The translations under genes were made by a program, and so were the position numbers. Below, piece after piece: positions 40,406 through 52,040 of a DNA stretch of 64,000 nt; positions within the stretch are counted from its first letter, which is position 1, and each line of letters starts with the position of its first letter. Location: assembly GCF_014126615.1 (NCBI RefSeq), contig NZ_CP059896.1, forward strand, positions 1,994,501 through 2,058,500, given 5' to 3'. This DNA comes from Ciceribacter thiooxidans. Lineage in GTDB: Bacteria > Pseudomonadota > Alphaproteobacteria > Rhizobiales > Rhizobiaceae. The notes under the pieces are model-generated. The model saw only the letters and a program-made list of their open reading frames with translations. It was not told the origin of the DNA and searched no databases.

Positions 40406-42396
40406 CAGAAGGAACTCCCGAGCATCATCCAGGTAATGAGGGCCGCAACGCCGATCAGCATCGCGAAGGCATAGTGATAGAGGTAGCCAGACTGCAGGCG
40501 GACGACCTTCTGGGTCACGTCGACGACGGCCGCGGCGACGCCGTTCGGGCCGTAGGTATCGATGACGCCGACGTCACCCTTCTTCCACAGGAAGCGGCCG
40601 AGGGTCTTGGCCGAGCGGACGAAGAGAAGATCGTGGAGCTCGTCGAAGTACCACTTGTTGAGCAGGAACTGGTAGAGCACACGGTGCTGTTCGGCCAGGA
40701 CCTTCGGGGTCGAGGGCGACTTGATGTACATGTACCAGGCCGTCACGAAACCGGTCAGCATCGCAACGAACGGGCTCCACTTCACCCAGGTCGGGACGCC
40801 ATGGAACTGTTCAAGGATCTCGTTCTCCGGCAGGGTGAAGAGCGCACCCTTCCAGAACTCGCCGTATTCGTGGCCGAAGAAGTAGCCTTCGAAGGCGAGA
40901 CCGGCGAAGACCGCACCGATCGCCAGAAGCGCGAGCGGCACCAGCATCACCATCGGTGATTCATGCACATGGTGCATGACGTCGGCGGATGCCCGCGGCT
41001 TGCCGAAGAAGGTGAGGAAGGCAAGACGCCAGGAATAGAAGCTGGTGAACAGCGCCGCGATAACGAGCAGCGTGAAGGCGAAGCCCGAGATCGCCGAATG
41101 CGAGGCATAGGCCGACTCGATGATGACATCCTTCGAGAAGAAGCCGGCGAAACCGATCATCGTTCCCGGGATGCCGACGCCGGTCAGCGCCAGCGTACCG
41201 ATGGTCATCGCCCAGAAGGTGAGCGGAATGTGCTTCCGGAGGCCGCCCATGTAGCGCATGTCCTGCTCGCCGTCGACGGCATGGATGACCGAGCCGGCGC
41301 CGAGGAAGAGCAGTGCCTTGAAGAAGGCGTGCGTGAACAGGTGGAAGATCGCCGCGCCATAGGCGCCGACGCCGAGCGCCACGAACATGTAGCCGAGCTG
41401 CGAACAGGTCGAATAGGCGATGACGCGTTTGATATCGTTCTGCACGAGGCCGACGGTCGCCGCGAAGAAGGCGGTGATCGCACCGATCAGCGTGACGAAG
41501 GTCAGCGCGTCCGGCGAGAGTTCGAAGAGCGGCGACATGCGGGCGACGAGGAAGACGCCGGCGGTGACCATGGTGGCCGCGTGGATGAGGGCCGAAACCG
41601 GGGTCGGGCCTTCCATCGCGTCCGGCAGCCAGGTGTGCAGCAGGAACTGCGCCGACTTGCCCATCGCGCCCATGAAGAGCAGCAGGCAGACGGCGGTCAT
41701 CGCATTTGCCTTGTCGAGGCTCATGCCGAAGAGATTGATGACGGCGTCGCCTTCCGCACCCTCGGCCGGCAGATAGCTCTGCGCAGCGGCGAAGATGGTC
41801 TCGAAGTTGATCGAGCCGAAGAGCACGAAGATGCCGGCGATGCCGAGGATGAAGCCGAAGTCACCGACGCGGTTGACGATGAAGGCCTTCATGGCCGCGG
41901 CGCAGGCCGACGGCTTCTTGAACCAGAAGCCGATGAGCAGGTAGGAGGCAAGACCGACGCCTTCCCAGCCGAAGAACATCTGCAGGAGGTTGTCGGAGGT
42001 CACCAGCATCAGCATGGCGAAGGTGAACAGCGACAGATAGGAGAAGAAGCGCGGCCGGTCCGGATCGTGGTGCATGTAGCCGATCGAGTAGACGTGGACC
42101 AGCGTCGAGACGCTGTTGACGACGACCAGCATGACCGCGGTCAGCGTGTCGATCCTGAGCGACCATTCGACGTCGATGCCGCCGGACTGGATCCAGCGCA
42201 GCACCGAGACCTTGATGACCTCGTGCCCCTCGCCGAAGCCGACGTTGACGAAGACGACCCACGACAGAACCGCCGTGACGATCATCAGGCCGCTGGTGAT
42301 GTATTCGGAGGCCTTGGCGCCGATCTGGCGACCGAGCAGGCCGGCGATCAGGGCGCCGATCAGCGGAAGAAAGACGATAGCCTTATATAAAATCAT
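40405..42396 (-). CDS. nuoL: NADH-quinone oxidoreductase subunit L
   Basis: NuoL (663 residues) is the distal proton-pumping subunit. It has about 16 hydrophobic segments, the signature [18 protein letters not shown] and [29 protein letters not shown] with key Lys/His/Glu positions, and a C-terminal extension that corresponds to the long lateral helix running along the membrane arm. It begins 7 bases after nuoK. Confidence 0.97.
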   Translation of the reverse strand: MILYKAIVFLPLIGALIAGLLGRQIGAKASEYITSGLMIVTAVLSWVVFVNVGFGEGHEVIKVSVLRWIQSGGIDVEWSLRIDTLTAVMLVVVNSVSTLVHVYSIGYMHHDPDRPRFFSYLSLFTFAMLMLVTSDNLLQMFFGWEGVGLASYLLIGFWFKKPSACAAAMKAFIVNRVGDFGFILGIAGIFVLFGSINFETIFAAAQSYLPAEGAEGDAVINLFGMSLDKANAMTAVCLLLFMGAMGKSAQFLLHTWLPDAMEGPTPVSALIHAATMVTAGVFLVARMSPLFELSPDALTFVTLIGAITAFFAATVGLVQNDIKRVIAYSTCSQLGYMFVALGVGAYGAAIFHLFTHAFFKALLFLGAGSVIHAVDGEQDMRYMGGLRKHIPLTFWAMTIGTLALTGVGIPGTMIGFAGFFSKDVIIESAYASHSAISGFAFTLLVIAALFTSFYSWRLAFLTFFGKPRASADVMHHVHESPMVMLVPLALLAIGAVFAGLAFEGYFFGHEYGEFWKGALFTLPENEILEQFHGVPTWVKWSPFVAMLTGFVTAWYMYIKSPSTPKVLAEQHRVLYQFLLNKWYFDELHDLLFVRSAKTLGRFLWKKGDVGVIDTYGPNGVAAAVVDVTQKVVRLQSGYLYHYAFAMLIGVAALITWMMLGSSF

Positions 42397-42403
42397 AGCC
42401 TTA

Positions 42404-42712
42404 TCAGCCCTTCATCATATTGATGTCTTCAACGGCGATGGAGCCGCGATTGCGGTAGAAGACAACGAGAATAGCAAGACCGATCGCCGCTTCCGCCGCA
42501 GCGACGGTCAGGATGAACAGGGCGAAGACCTGGCCGACCATGTCGTTGAGGAAGGCGGAGAACGCCACCATGTTCAGGTTGACCGCGAGCAGGATGAGCT
42601 CGATCGACATGAGAATGACGATGACGTTCTTGCGGTTGAGGAAGATGCCAAACACGCCGAGGGTGAAGAGAATGGCACTGACCGTCAGGTAATGGGAAAG
42701 ACCGATTTCCAT
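42404..42712 (-). CDS. nuoK: NADH-quinone oxidoreductase subunit K
   Basis: NuoK (102 residues, the usual length) has three transmembrane helices and the two conserved membrane glutamates: one in [13 protein letters not shown] and one in [11 protein letters not shown]. The start was set at MEIGLSHY, the family N terminus, rather than the longer upstream frame. Confidence 0.97.
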   Translation of the reverse strand: MEIGLSHYLTVSAILFTLGVFGIFLNRKNVIVILMSIELILLAVNLNMVAFSAFLNDMVGQVFALFILTVAAAEAAIGLAILVVFYRNRGSIAVEDINMMKG

Positions 42713-42740
42713 ATTTTCTGTTCCTTGACCTCGTGCTGCC

Positions 42741-43355
42741 TCAGACGCCCTGCCCCGGCTTGACCTTGACCACCTTGACGGCGGTCGCGGGCGTGCGGGC
42801 AACCTGTCTGGAAATATCCTGCCGCTTGATGTTGGTGCGGTGGCGCAGCGTCAGCACGATTGCGCCGATCATCGCCACCAGCAGCACCAGGCCGGCGATC
42901 TGGAAGAAGTAGACGTAATTCGTATAGAGCACATCGCCGAGGGCCGCGGTGTTCTGGCGTTCGGCAAGGGCCGGGATCGGCATGGTCACCGCGTTCATCG
43001 CTTCCGGCGAGATGACGCTGCCGCCGATGACGAACACCAGTTCCGCCGCCACGACCACACCGATGAGCGTGGCGATCGGCGCATATTTCAGCGCTCCGGA
43101 CCTGAGCTCGGCGAAGTCGATGTCGAGCATCATGACGACGAAGAGGAAGAGCACCGCCACGGCGCCGACATAAACCACCAGCAGGATCATCGCCAGGAAT
43201 TCCGCGCCCGTCAGGAGGAACAGGCCGGCGGCGTTAACGAAGGTCAGGATGAGGAACAGAACCGAGTGGACCGGGTTCCTCGCCGAGATCACCATGAACG
43301 CCGAAGCCACGGCGACAAAGGCAAAGAGATAGAAAAAAAGAGCCTGAAGACCCAT
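42741..43355 (-). CDS. nuoJ: NADH-quinone oxidoreductase subunit J
   Basis: NuoJ (204 residues) has five transmembrane helices. The conserved helix 3 segment [18 protein letters not shown] carries the pi-bulge that flips during turnover. The C-terminal 35 residues after helix 5 are hydrophilic and basic. It lies 28 bases before nuoK and 156 bases after nuoI; that gap holds no gene. Confidence 0.96.
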   Translation of the reverse strand: MGLQALFFYLFAFVAVASAFMVISARNPVHSVLFLILTFVNAAGLFLLTGAEFLAMILLVVYVGAVAVLFLFVVMMLDIDFAELRSGALKYAPIATLIGVVVAAELVFVIGGSVISPEAMNAVTMPIPALAERQNTAALGDVLYTNYVYFFQIAGLVLLVAMIGAIVLTLRHRTNIKRQDISRQVARTPATAVKVVKVKPGQGV

Positions 43356-43511
43356 GTTGGTGCCTTTTCATCTTCCCCGGGACGCGCGTCCGCGCCGCCG
43401 TCCGATGGGACGCTGCCGGTAATCCCCTACCGGCTGGACGCCCCTGTTCAAAACTCATGTGCCGTGGCGGCCCCGCTTGCCGGCGCCGCCTTCGGTCGAT
43501 GTCCCCGCCGA

Positions 43512-44003
43512 TCAGCGGTACGGAGCATCCAGCGCGATGTTGCGCGCGATTTCCCGTTCCCAGCGATCGCCGTTGTCCAGCAGTCGCGCCTTGTCGAAAT
43601 AGAGTTCTTCGCGCGTCTCGGTGGCGAACTCGAAGTTCGGCCCCTCGACGATCGCCTCGACCGGGCACGCTTCCTGACAGAAGCCGCAATAGATGCACTT
43701 CACCATGTCGATGTCGTAGCGCACCGTGCGGCGGGTGCCGTCATTGCGGCGCGGGCCGGCCTCGATGGTGATTGCCTGGGCCGGACAGATCGCCTCGCAG
43801 AGCTTGCAGGCGATGCAGCGTTCTTCGCCGTTCGGGTAGCGGCGCAGCGCATGCTCGCCACGGAAGCGCGGCGACAGCGGCCCCTTCTCGAAGGGATAGT
43901 TGATCGTGGCCTTGGGTGCGAAGAAGTAGCGCATCGACAGGAAGAAGGCGCCGACGAACTCCTTCAGGAACAGGGAATTGATAGCCTGGGAGAGACCAGC
44001 CAT
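43512..44003 (-). CDS. nuoI: NADH-quinone oxidoreductase subunit I
   Basis: NuoI (163 residues) holds the iron-sulfur clusters N6a and N6b that pass electrons toward NuoB. Two 8Fe ferredoxin motifs are clear: [12 protein letters not shown] and [12 protein letters not shown]. The ATG at 44003 follows GGAGG; a TTG four codons upstream lies within that ribosome site and is rejected. Confidence 0.97.
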   Translation of the reverse strand: MAGLSQAINSLFLKEFVGAFFLSMRYFFAPKATINYPFEKGPLSPRFRGEHALRRYPNGEERCIACKLCEAICPAQAITIEAGPRRNDGTRRTVRYDIDMVKCIYCGFCQEACPVEAIVEGPNFEFATETREELYFDKARLLDNGDRWEREIARNIALDAPYR

Positions 44004-44042
44004 CTTAACCTCCAAATCTGCCGAGGGACGGAACGGACATCA

Positions 44043-45086
44043 TCATGCCCATCCCATCAGCTTCAGCACGAATGCAACGATGACGACCATGGCGAGCGAG
44101 AGCGGCAGGAACACCTTCCAGCCGAGACGCATCAGTTGGTCGTAGCGGTAGCGCGGCACGAAGGCCTTCACCATCGCGAACATGAAGAACACCATCGACG
44201 CCTTGAGCACGAACCAGACGATGCCGGGCACCCAGTTGAGGATGGCGATATCGACCGGCGGCAGCCAGCCACCGAGGAACAGGATCGTCGTCAGCGCACA
44301 CATCAGGACGATGGCGGCATATTCGCCGAGCATGAACATCATGTACGGGGTCGAGCCGTATTCGACCATGAAGCCGGCGACCAGTTCCGATTCCGCTTCC
44401 GGCAGGTCGAAGGGCGGGCGGTTCGTCTCGGCGAGCGCCGAGATGAAGAAGACGATGAACATCGGGAACAGCGCCAGCCAGTGCCAGTCGAGGAAGGAGC
44501 TCGGCATGCCGAGCATGGTGCCAATACCGTCCTTCTGGGCATAGACGATGTCCGAGAGATTGAGCGAACCGACGCAAAGCAGGACGGTGACGATCACGAA
44601 GCCGATCGAGACTTCATAAGACACCATCTGCGCTGCCGAGCGCAGCGCGCCGAGGAACGGATACTTCGAGTTCGAAGCCCAGCCGCCCATGATGATGCCG
44701 TAGACTTCGAGCGAGGAGATCGCGAAGACGTAGAGGATGCCGACATTGATGTTGGCGATCACCCAGCCGTCGGCGAGCGGCACGACCGCCCAGGTGGCGA
44801 GTGCCAGCATCACGGCAACGAGCGGCGCGAGTAGGAAAACGCCCTTGTTGGAGCCGGCCGGAATGACCGGTTCCTTGAAGACGAATTTCAGCAGGTCGGC
44901 GAAGGACTGGAAGAGACCCCACGGACCGACGACGTTCGGACCGCGGCGCATCTGCACGGCTGCCCAGATCTTGCGGTCGGCAAGCAGGACATAGGCAATG
45001 AACAGCAGCAGGGCGACCAGCAGCAGCAGCGACTGGGCGATCATGATGGCCGCCGGCCAGACATAGGTTGAAACGAAAGAATCCAT
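44043..45086 (-). CDS. nuoH: NADH-quinone oxidoreductase subunit H
   Basis: NuoH (347 residues) links the quinone pocket to the membrane arm, with eight transmembrane helices. The loops near the quinone site show [31 protein letters not shown] with its conserved acidic and glycine residues, and [20 protein letters not shown]. Normal length; it lies 12 bases after nuoG. Confidence 0.97.
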   Translation of the reverse strand: MDSFVSTYVWPAAIMIAQSLLLLVALLLFIAYVLLADRKIWAAVQMRRGPNVVGPWGLFQSFADLLKFVFKEPVIPAGSNKGVFLLAPLVAVMLALATWAVVPLADGWVIANINVGILYVFAISSLEVYGIIMGGWASNSKYPFLGALRSAAQMVSYEVSIGFVIVTVLLCVGSLNLSDIVYAQKDGIGTMLGMPSSFLDWHWLALFPMFIVFFISALAETNRPPFDLPEAESELVAGFMVEYGSTPYMMFMLGEYAAIVLMCALTTILFLGGWLPPVDIAILNWVPGIVWFVLKASMVFFMFAMVKAFVPRYRYDQLMRLGWKVFLPLSLAMVVIVAFVLKLMGWA

Positions 45087-45098
45087 GTTCCCCTGCCC

Positions 45099-47180
45099 TT
45101 ACTCTGCCGCAGCCTTGAAATTGTTGCGGGCCAATGCCGAGCATTCGGCCATCACGGCCGAAGCACGCGCGATCGGGTTCGTCAAATAGAAGTCTTTGAT
45201 CGGTGACGCAAACCCGGATTTGGTCATCTGCCCGGCTTTTTTCGCAAGCGCGGCAATTTCGTCACCCGAACCTGTCGCGATCTCGTCAATCTCGGCGAAA
45301 TGCGGGTAAGCGGCATGGAGCTTGGCGCGAAGGGCCTGCAGTGAGTCGAACGGCAGCTTCTTGCCGAGCACGTCGGAAAGGGCGCGGATGATGGCCCAGT
45401 CCTCGCGGGCCTCGCCCGGCGCGAAGCCGGCGCGGTTGCCCATTTGGACGCGACCCTCGGTGTTGACCCAGATGCCGGACTTTTCCGTATAGGCGGCACC
45501 CGGCAGGATGACGTCGGCGCTGTGTGCACCGGCATCGCCGTGGCTGCCGATATAGACGGTGAACGTCGACCCCTTCTTGCCGAAGTCGAGCTCGTCGGCG
45601 CCGAGCAGGAAGAGCACGTCCATCGAGCCCAGCATGGCGACGGCGGACGTACCGTTCGCACCCGGCACGAAGCCGAGGTCGAGGCCACCGACGCGAGCGG
45701 CAGCGGTGTGCAGGACGGAAAGGCCGTTCCATTCCGGCGAGACGGCTCCGACGGCGGTCGCGAGCTTTGCGACGTTTGCGAGGACGGCGGCACCGTCTTC
45801 ACCGGCGAGAGCCCCCTGCCCTACGATGATCATCGGGGCCTTGGCATTTTTCAGCGCATCGACGAAGGCGCCCTTGCCGGCGACGAGGTCGGCGAGCGTC
45901 TCGGAGCCTGCACCGAGGTAGTCGTACTGGTAGCGCAGTTCGCCGGCTTCCCCGATCACGCCAATCGGGAAGCCGCCGCGGCGCCAGCGCTTGCGGATGC
46001 GGGCGTTGAGGACAGCCGCTTCGAAGCGCGGATTGGCGCCGACGATGAGCAGCGCGTCAGCAGCTTCGATGCCTTCGATCGTCGGGTTGAAGATATAGGT
46101 TGAGCGGCCGAGCGACGGATCGAGGGCGGCACCGTCCTGGCGACAATCGAGATTGGTCGAGCCGAGAGAGGTAACGAGCTCCTTCAACGCGTACATTTCC
46201 TCGACCGATGCGAGATCGCCGGCGATCGCGCCGATCTTGTCGGCGGTGGTCGCGGCAACGGCGGCCTTGACAGCGGCAAATGCCTCGCTCCAGGTCGCCA
46301 GCTGAAGGCGGCCGTCACGGCGGACATAGGGCCGGTCGAGGCGCTGGGTCTTCAGGCCGTCCCAGATGAAGCGGCTCTTGTCGGAAATCCACTCTTCGTT
46401 GATCGCCTCGTTGACGCGCGGCATGATGCGCATGACTTCGCGACCGCGGGTGTCGACGCGGATGGCCGAGCCGAGCGCGTCCATGACGTCGATCGATTCG
46501 GTCTTGCCGAGTTCCCACGGACGGGCGGTGAAGGAGAACGGCTTCGAGGTCAGTGCGCCGACCGGGCAGAGATCAATGACGTTGCCCTGCAACTCAGAGG
46601 TCATCGCCTGCTCGAGATAGGTGGTGATCTCGGCATCCTCGCCACGGCCGATCAGGCCGAGTTCGGCGATGCCGGCGACTTCGGTGGTGAAGCGGACGCA
46701 GCGCGTGCAGTGGATGCAGCGGTTCATCACGGTCTTGACGAGCGGGCCGATATACTTGTCCTCGACGGCGCGCTTGTTTTCCGTATAGCGCGAGCTGTCG
46801 ACGCCGAAGGCCATCGCCTGGTCCTGCAGGTCGCATTCGCCGCCCTGGTCGCAGATCGGGCAATCGAGCGGATGGTTGATCAGCAGGAACTCCATCACGC
46901 CTTCGCGGGCCTTCTTGACCATCGGCGTGTTGGTGAAGACTTCCGGCAGCTCGCCGTTCGGGCCGCCGCGGATATCGCGCACGCCCATGGCGCAGGAGGC
47001 CGCCGGCTTCGGCGGGCCGCCCTTCACCTCGACGAGGCACATACGGCAATTGCCGGCAACCGACAGCCGTTCATGGAAACAAAAGCGCGGGACTTCGGCG
47101 CCGGCTTCCTCGCACGCCTGCAGCAGCGTGAAATGATCCGGGACTTCGATCTCTTTACCGTCGACTTTCAGCTTTGCCAT
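45099..47180 (-). CDS. nuoG: NADH-quinone oxidoreductase subunit G
   Basis: NuoG (693 residues) is the 75-kDa-type subunit of the peripheral arm. Cluster ligands appear in order: an N-terminal 2Fe-2S set (CFHERLSVAGNCRMC), the His/Cys N5 region (HPLDCPICDQGGECDLQDQ) and the N4 set (CIHCTRCVRF). The remainder is a molybdopterin-oxidoreductase-like domain without cofactor. A gap of 182 bases separates it from the upstream helix-hairpin-helix gene. Confidence 0.97.
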   Translation of the reverse strand: MAKLKVDGKEIEVPDHFTLLQACEEAGAEVPRFCFHERLSVAGNCRMCLVEVKGGPPKPAASCAMGVRDIRGGPNGELPEVFTNTPMVKKAREGVMEFLLINHPLDCPICDQGGECDLQDQAMAFGVDSSRYTENKRAVEDKYIGPLVKTVMNRCIHCTRCVRFTTEVAGIAELGLIGRGEDAEITTYLEQAMTSELQGNVIDLCPVGALTSKPFSFTARPWELGKTESIDVMDALGSAIRVDTRGREVMRIMPRVNEAINEEWISDKSRFIWDGLKTQRLDRPYVRRDGRLQLATWSEAFAAVKAAVAATTADKIGAIAGDLASVEEMYALKELVTSLGSTNLDCRQDGAALDPSLGRSTYIFNPTIEGIEAADALLIVGANPRFEAAVLNARIRKRWRRGGFPIGVIGEAGELRYQYDYLGAGSETLADLVAGKGAFVDALKNAKAPMIIVGQGALAGEDGAAVLANVAKLATAVGAVSPEWNGLSVLHTAAARVGGLDLGFVPGANGTSAVAMLGSMDVLFLLGADELDFGKKGSTFTVYIGSHGDAGAHSADVILPGAAYTEKSGIWVNTEGRVQMGNRAGFAPGEAREDWAIIRALSDVLGKKLPFDSLQALRAKLHAAYPHFAEIDEIATGSGDEIAALAKKAGQMTKSGFASPIKDFYLTNPIARASAVMAECSALARNNFKAAAE

Positions 47181-47362
47181 ATTCGCCTTCCTGCCTCACG
47201 CATAGTGCGCATTGCACCGCAGCTTTCGCAGCGGCAAGCGGAACCGGCCAACCTGCATTGGCTCGTCCCCGCCGTTTAATTCCTCTCCCCGACTCCGCTT
47301 GACGAAGCCGAAGATATTGACCTTCGCAAACCGCGGACCGCCCTGCAGGGTCGTCCCGATTC

Positions 47363-48067
47363 CTATTTCCTGCCCCGCGCCAACTTGCGGGCTTGACCTG
47401 CCCAGTCGTCGCGGACGGCGCGGCCGTCCAGACCGATCGCCTGATCGAGCGCTTCGAGATCCGCAGCATCGAGCGCTGCGAGATCCGCAAAAAGCCGAAT
47501 GCCGCGACCGTTCAGCACCTGCTCGAGCTTCGGGCCGATGCCTTCGATCCGCTTCAGGTCGTCGACCTTGCCCTTCGCCTTTGTCGGCCTTGCGGCCGCC
47601 GCCGGCTTCTCCGCAGCCGCCACCTTGCCGGTGTCGGAGGACTTAACCGCCGTCGCCTTGCGCGCAGCAGGCCTCGCCTGTGTGGTTCCAGTCTTTGCCG
47701 ACGCAGTCGTGGGCCGCGGCGCACGCTTCGGCACGGCACCCTGTGCGGCGGTCGCGGGCTCGAGCGGGGCATCCGCAACTGCGGCACCGCCGGAGACTTC
47801 GTCGGCCCCCGCCTTTTCTTCATCGAGCCGACGCGCCAGCTTGTCGGTCACCTCCAGAGCGCCCTGCAGCGAACCGAGGAATGCGCTCGCCATCTGGGTC
47901 GCGAAACCGAAGCCGACCGCCGTCATCGCGGCAAGTGTTGCGGCGGGATGGGCCATCAGCGGGTGTAGCGGCAGACCGGATGCTTCCGGCGCGGCATCGA
48001 ATGCACGGCCGAAGTCGGCCGGCTTCGCCGCAACTCCCTCCCGTGTCTGGTCCTTTGCCTTCGCCAT
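47363..48067 (-). CDS. Helix-hairpin-helix protein inside the nuo operon
   Basis: A 234-residue protein with three parts: a helical N-terminal region (about 1-90) that includes a hydrophobic AAMTAVGFGFATQMASAFLG, a low-complexity Ala/Lys/Pro/Thr linker (about 90-170), and a C-terminal helix-hairpin-helix (LKRIEGIGPKLEQVLNGRGI, then RDDWAGQARKLA). The same C-terminal domain ends NuoE two genes upstream. The position between nuoF and nuoG is typical of rhizobia. Function unknown; an accessory role in complex I assembly is an inference. Confidence 0.8.
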   Translation of the reverse strand: MAKAKDQTREGVAAKPADFGRAFDAAPEASGLPLHPLMAHPAATLAAMTAVGFGFATQMASAFLGSLQGALEVTDKLARRLDEEKAGADEVSGGAAVADAPLEPATAAQGAVPKRAPRPTTASAKTGTTQARPAARKATAVKSSDTGKVAAAEKPAAAARPTKAKGKVDDLKRIEGIGPKLEQVLNGRGIRLFADLAALDAADLEALDQAIGLDGRAVRDDWAGQARKLARGRK

Positions 48068-48080
48068 CGTCCGGTTGTCC

Positions 48081-49385
48081 TTACTCGGCGGCTTCCATCA
48101 CGACGCCATGCGCCATGGCGTTGCGGGTGTACTGGTCGATGCGGGCTTCCATTTCCGGGCGGAAATGCTTGATGAGGCCCTGGATCGGCCAGGCGGCGGC
48201 GTCGCCGAGCGCACAGATGGTGTGCCCCTCGACCTGCTTGGTCACCTGGAAGAGCATGTCGATCTCGCGCTTCTGCGCGTTGCCCTTCACCATGCGTTCC
48301 ATGACGCGCATCATCCAGCCGGTGCCTTCGCGGCAGGGCGTGCACTGGCCGCAGCTCTCGTGCTTGTAGAAGGCCGAGAGACGCCAGATGGCCTTCACGA
48401 TGTCGGTCGACTTGTCCATGACGATGACCGCTGCCGTGCCGAGCGAGGAGCCGACTTCGCGCAGGCCGTCATAGTCCATGATGGCGTCCTTCATCTGGGC
48501 GCCCGGTACGCAAGGTACCGAGGAACCGCCCGGGATGACGGCGAGAAGATTGTCCCAGCCGCCGCGGATGCCGCCGCAATGCTTCTCGATCAGCTCGTGG
48601 AACGGGATCGACATCGAGTCCTCGACCGTGCACGGCTTGTTGACGTGACCGGAGATCGAATAGAGCTTGGTGCCGGTATTGTTCGGACGGCCGAAGCTGG
48701 AATACCAACCCGCGCCACGGCGCAGGATGGTCGGCGTCACGGCGATCGACTCGACGTTGTTGACCGTCGTCGGACAGCCGTACAAACCCATGTTCGCCGG
48801 GAACGGCGGCTTCAGGCGCGGCTGGCCCTTCTTGCCTTCCAGGCTTTCGAGCAGCGCGGTTTCCTCGCCGCAGATATAGGCGCCGGCGCCGTGATGGACG
48901 ACGATGTCGATGTCGTAGCCGAGCTTGTTGTTCTTGCCGAGCAACCCGTATTCATAGCACTCGTCGATCGCCGCCTGCAGCGCCTCACGCTCGCGCATGA
49001 ACTCGCCACGGACGTAGATGAACGCATGGTGGGCGCCCATGGCAAAGGAGGCGACAACGCAGCCTTCGATCAGCGTATGCGGATCGTGGCGCATGATGTC
49101 GCGGTCCTTGCAGGTGCCGGGCTCCGATTCGTCGGCATTGACCACGAGGTAATGCGGGCGGCCGTCGCTTTCCTTCGGCATGAAGGACCACTTGAGGCCG
49201 GTCGGGAAGCCCGCACCGCCGCGGCCGCGCAAGCCGGACGCCTTCACCTCGTTGATGATCCAGTCACGGCCCTTTTCGAGCAGCTGCTTGGTGCCATCCC
49301 AATGGCCACGGCTCATGGCGCCCTTCAGGGACTTGTCCTTGAGGCCGTAGATGTTGGTAAAGATGCGATCCTGATCCTTCAACAT
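48081..49385 (-). CDS. nuoF: NADH-quinone oxidoreductase subunit F
   Basis: NuoF (434 residues) binds NADH and FMN and holds cluster N3. The nucleotide loop [16 protein letters not shown] lies near residue 55, the FMN region includes [16 protein letters not shown], and the cluster motif [12 protein letters not shown] lies near residue 355. Normal length; 11 bases after nuoE. Confidence 0.98.
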   Translation of the reverse strand: MLKDQDRIFTNIYGLKDKSLKGAMSRGHWDGTKQLLEKGRDWIINEVKASGLRGRGGAGFPTGLKWSFMPKESDGRPHYLVVNADESEPGTCKDRDIMRHDPHTLIEGCVVASFAMGAHHAFIYVRGEFMREREALQAAIDECYEYGLLGKNNKLGYDIDIVVHHGAGAYICGEETALLESLEGKKGQPRLKPPFPANMGLYGCPTTVNNVESIAVTPTILRRGAGWYSSFGRPNNTGTKLYSISGHVNKPCTVEDSMSIPFHELIEKHCGGIRGGWDNLLAVIPGGSSVPCVPGAQMKDAIMDYDGLREVGSSLGTAAVIVMDKSTDIVKAIWRLSAFYKHESCGQCTPCREGTGWMMRVMERMVKGNAQKREIDMLFQVTKQVEGHTICALGDAAAWPIQGLIKHFRPEMEARIDQYTRNAMAHGVVMEAAE

Positions 49386-49396
49386 ATTCTAACCTC

Positions 49397-50563
49397 TTAC
49401 CGCGGCTTCTTGCCGAAGACCTTGATGTATTCGGCCTCGCCACCCTTGGCGAGCGCCTTGGCCTGCTTGACCCAGTCGTCCCGCTCGATGCGGCCGCCGA
49501 ACTTCAGATAGCCGTCGACCCATTCGCGTTCTGCTTTCTTCCATGAGGCGATCTGCGCGAACGTGTAGATGCCGAGCTCGTGGAGAAGGGCCTCGATCTT
49601 CGGTCCGACGCCGGAGATCATCTTCAGATCATCCGGCGTGGCCGGCTTCTCGATGCCGGACGGACGGTTCTTGTCGTCCCGGGAGATCTCATCGACTGGT
49701 CCCTTGCCGGCGGCATCGGCCGCGGCAGTTTCGGAGATGACTTCCTTGATCTCGTCGCTCGCCGGCGTTGCGCGCTTGCGGGCCGGTTTCACTTCCGGAC
49801 CGCCCGGAACCGCAGTCTTGCCGTTGGCGGGCGTACGGGCCGCCGGATTGGTCTCGTCAGCCGACTCGTCCACCCTGCCGGCATTCGCCGGCGGAACGTA
49901 AACGGTCTCTTCGCCGGCAGGCGCCGCCTTCGCCGTCGTCTTCTTGGCGGAGGACGCGTCGACCAGCGTGGTCGGGCCGCCGACCGGCGCCGAGTAGATG
50001 CGGTCGACTTGAGGGCCCGGCGTCACCTCGGCACCCCTGCCCGCCTCGAAGCGGTCGATGATGTCTTCGAGCTGCTCCGGCGTCAGGTCCTCGTAGCTGT
50101 CCTTGAAGATCATCACCATCGGTGCGTTGACGCAGGCGCCCTGACACTCGACCTCTTCCCACGACAGCGTGCCGTCGGCGTTGAGCTCGAAGGGATCGTG
50201 ATGGATCTTGTGCTTGCAGACCTCGATCAGGCCCTCGGCGCCGCGCAGCATGCAGGGCGTCGTGCCGCAGACCTGGATGTGGGCGCGGGTACCGACCGGC
50301 TTCAGCTGGAACTGGGTGTAGAAGGTCGCCACTTCCAGCACGCGGATATAAGGCATCGCGAGCATGTCGGCGACGTGTTCGATCGCCGCGCGCGTCACCC
50401 ATCCTTCCTGTTCCTGCGCCCGCATGAGCAGCGGGATGACCGCCGATTGCTGGCGGCCTTCAGGATATTTGCGAATGGTCTTCCCGGCCCAGGCCGCATT
50501 CTCCTCGTTGAAGGAGAAGCTGGCGGGCTGGACGCGATCTTCGGCTAGTCGACGAACGGACAT
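49397..50563 (-). CDS. nuoE: NADH-quinone oxidoreductase subunit E with C-terminal HhH extension
   Basis: NuoE (388 residues) carries cluster N1a. The thioredoxin-like core (about 20-185) has the ligands in VCGTTPCML and [10 protein letters not shown]. After it, about 200 extra residues are present compared with E. coli NuoE (166): a Pro/Ala/Glu-rich linker, then a helix-hairpin-helix ([20 protein letters not shown], with [15 protein letters not shown]). The extension resembles the end of the protein at 47363-48067. GAGGAAG precedes the ATG. Confidence 0.96.
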   Translation of the reverse strand: MSVRRLAEDRVQPASFSFNEENAAWAGKTIRKYPEGRQQSAVIPLLMRAQEQEGWVTRAAIEHVADMLAMPYIRVLEVATFYTQFQLKPVGTRAHIQVCGTTPCMLRGAEGLIEVCKHKIHHDPFELNADGTLSWEEVECQGACVNAPMVMIFKDSYEDLTPEQLEDIIDRFEAGRGAEVTPGPQVDRIYSAPVGGPTTLVDASSAKKTTAKAAPAGEETVYVPPANAGRVDESADETNPAARTPANGKTAVPGGPEVKPARKRATPASDEIKEVISETAAADAAGKGPVDEISRDDKNRPSGIEKPATPDDLKMISGVGPKIEALLHELGIYTFAQIASWKKAEREWVDGYLKFGGRIERDDWVKQAKALAKGGEAEYIKVFGKKPR

Positions 50564-50581
50564 TCTTCCTCACGCCTTGTC

Positions 50582-50824
50582 TCAGTTTATGGATCCACAC
50601 CTGGAATTCTGCAGAGATGCGAATTCACAGGCATAGGCCGAGTTCTCTTTCTGCAGGAACACGATGAACTTGGAGCCGTTTGGGACGGCTGTCTTGATCT
50701 CGTATCCCTGCTTGATGAGTTCCGCCATGGTCGTCGACGAGCCCTTCGACGAGACGGCCGCATCCTGGGCGAAGACGCCCGGAGCAACGGCCAGAAGAGC
50801 AAGCGTCAACAAACCGCGGCGCAT
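50582..50824 (-). CDS. Small secreted protein between nuoD and nuoE
   Basis: An 80-residue protein with a signal peptide ([20 protein letters not shown], cleavage after residue 19) and a 60-residue mature part with two cysteines (ENSAYACEF and SRCGSIN), likely a disulfide. It starts inside the nuoD stop (TAATG), so translation is coupled. No family name recognised. A role in complex I is not evident, since mature complex I has no periplasmic subunit of this kind. Confidence 0.75.
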   Translation of the reverse strand: MRRGLLTLALLAVAPGVFAQDAAVSSKGSSTTMAELIKQGYEIKTAVPNGSKFIVFLQKENSAYACEFASLQNSRCGSIN

Positions 50825-52014
50825 TACCGGTCCACCTCTCCGAACACGATGTCGAGCGAGCCGAGGACCGCCGAAACGTCGGCGAGCTGGTGGCCACGGC
50901 AAATGAAATCCATCGCCTGCAGGTGGGCATAACCCGGAGCGCGGATCTTGCAGCGGTACGGCTTGTTGGAGCCGTCGGAGACGAGATAGACGCCGAACTC
51001 GCCCTTCGGCGCTTCGACCGCGGCGTAAACCTCGCCTTCCGGAACGTGGTAGCCTTCGGTGTAGAGCTTGAAATGGTGGATGAGGGCTTCCATCGACCGC
51101 TTCATCTCGCCGCGCTTCGGCGGCACGACCTTGCCGTCGAGCGAGGAGACCGGGCCGGTCTTGGCGTCGCCAAGCAGGCGATTGACGCACTGCTTCATGA
51201 TCTTCACCGATTCACGCATCTCGAACATGCGGATCAGGTAACGGTCGTAGCAGTCGCCGTTCTTGCCGACCATCAGGTCGAAGTCGAGATCGGCGTAGCA
51301 CTCGTAGGGCTGCGACTTGCGCAGGTCCCAGGCGGCACCGGAGCCGCGGACCATGACGCCGGAGAAGCCCCAGGCCCATGCATCCTCGAGGCTGACGACG
51401 CCGATGTCGACGTTACGCTGCTTGAAGATGCGGTTGTCGGTCAGCAGGCCTTCGATGTCGTCGCAAACTTTCAGGAACGGATCGCACCAGGCGCCGATGT
51501 CCTCGACGAGCTTCTGCGGCAGGTCCTGATGAACGCCGCCGGGACGGAAATAGGCGGCGTGCATGCGCGAGCCCGAAGCGCGCTCGTAGAACACCATCAG
51601 CTTCTCGCGTTCCTCGAAGCCCCAGAGCGGAGGCGTCAGCGCGCCGACGTCCATCGCCTGCGTCGTGACGTTCAGCAGGTGCGACAGGATACGACCGATT
51701 TCCGAGTAGAGGACGCGGATCAGCTGGCCGCGGATCGGAATCTCGAGGCCGAGCAGCTTTTCGACCGCCAGCGAATAGGCATGCTCCTGATTCATCGGCG
51801 CGACGTAATCGAGCCGGTCGAAATAGGGCAGCGCCTGCAGGTAGGTCTTGGTCTCGATCAGCTTCTCGGTGCCGCGATGCAGGAGGCCGATATGCGGGTC
51901 GACGCGCTCGACGATTTCACCGTCGAGCTCGAGAACCAGGCGCAGAACGCCGTGCGCGGCCGGATGCTGCGGGCCGAAGTTGATGTTGAAGTTGCGGACG
52001 TTGTGTTCAGTCAT
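50824..52014 (-). CDS. nuoD: NADH-quinone oxidoreductase subunit D
   Basis: NuoD (396 residues) is the 49-kDa-type subunit that forms the quinone-binding pocket with NuoB. It starts [20 protein letters not shown] and shows [11 protein letters not shown] and the C-terminal FGEVDR. The ATG at 52014 matches the family N terminus; the frame extends nine codons upstream. The expected neighbour nuoC is separated by a four-helix-bundle gene and two heptamer repeat arrays. Confidence 0.97.
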   Translation of the reverse strand: MTEHNVRNFNINFGPQHPAAHGVLRLVLELDGEIVERVDPHIGLLHRGTEKLIETKTYLQALPYFDRLDYVAPMNQEHAYSLAVEKLLGLEIPIRGQLIRVLYSEIGRILSHLLNVTTQAMDVGALTPPLWGFEEREKLMVFYERASGSRMHAAYFRPGGVHQDLPQKLVEDIGAWCDPFLKVCDDIEGLLTDNRIFKQRNVDIGVVSLEDAWAWGFSGVMVRGSGAAWDLRKSQPYECYADLDFDLMVGKNGDCYDRYLIRMFEMRESVKIMKQCVNRLLGDAKTGPVSSLDGKVVPPKRGEMKRSMEALIHHFKLYTEGYHVPEGEVYAAVEAPKGEFGVYLVSDGSNKPYRCKIRAPGYAHLQAMDFICRGHQLADVSAVLGSLDIVFGEVDR

Positions 52015-52040
52015 TGCGATTCGCTCCGCGCATCGAGGCA

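Noticed and set aside
41420..42763. Long plus-strand frames antisense to nuoL and nuoK
   Set aside because: They are shadows of membrane protein genes, giving unusual Asp/Arg/His-rich translations.
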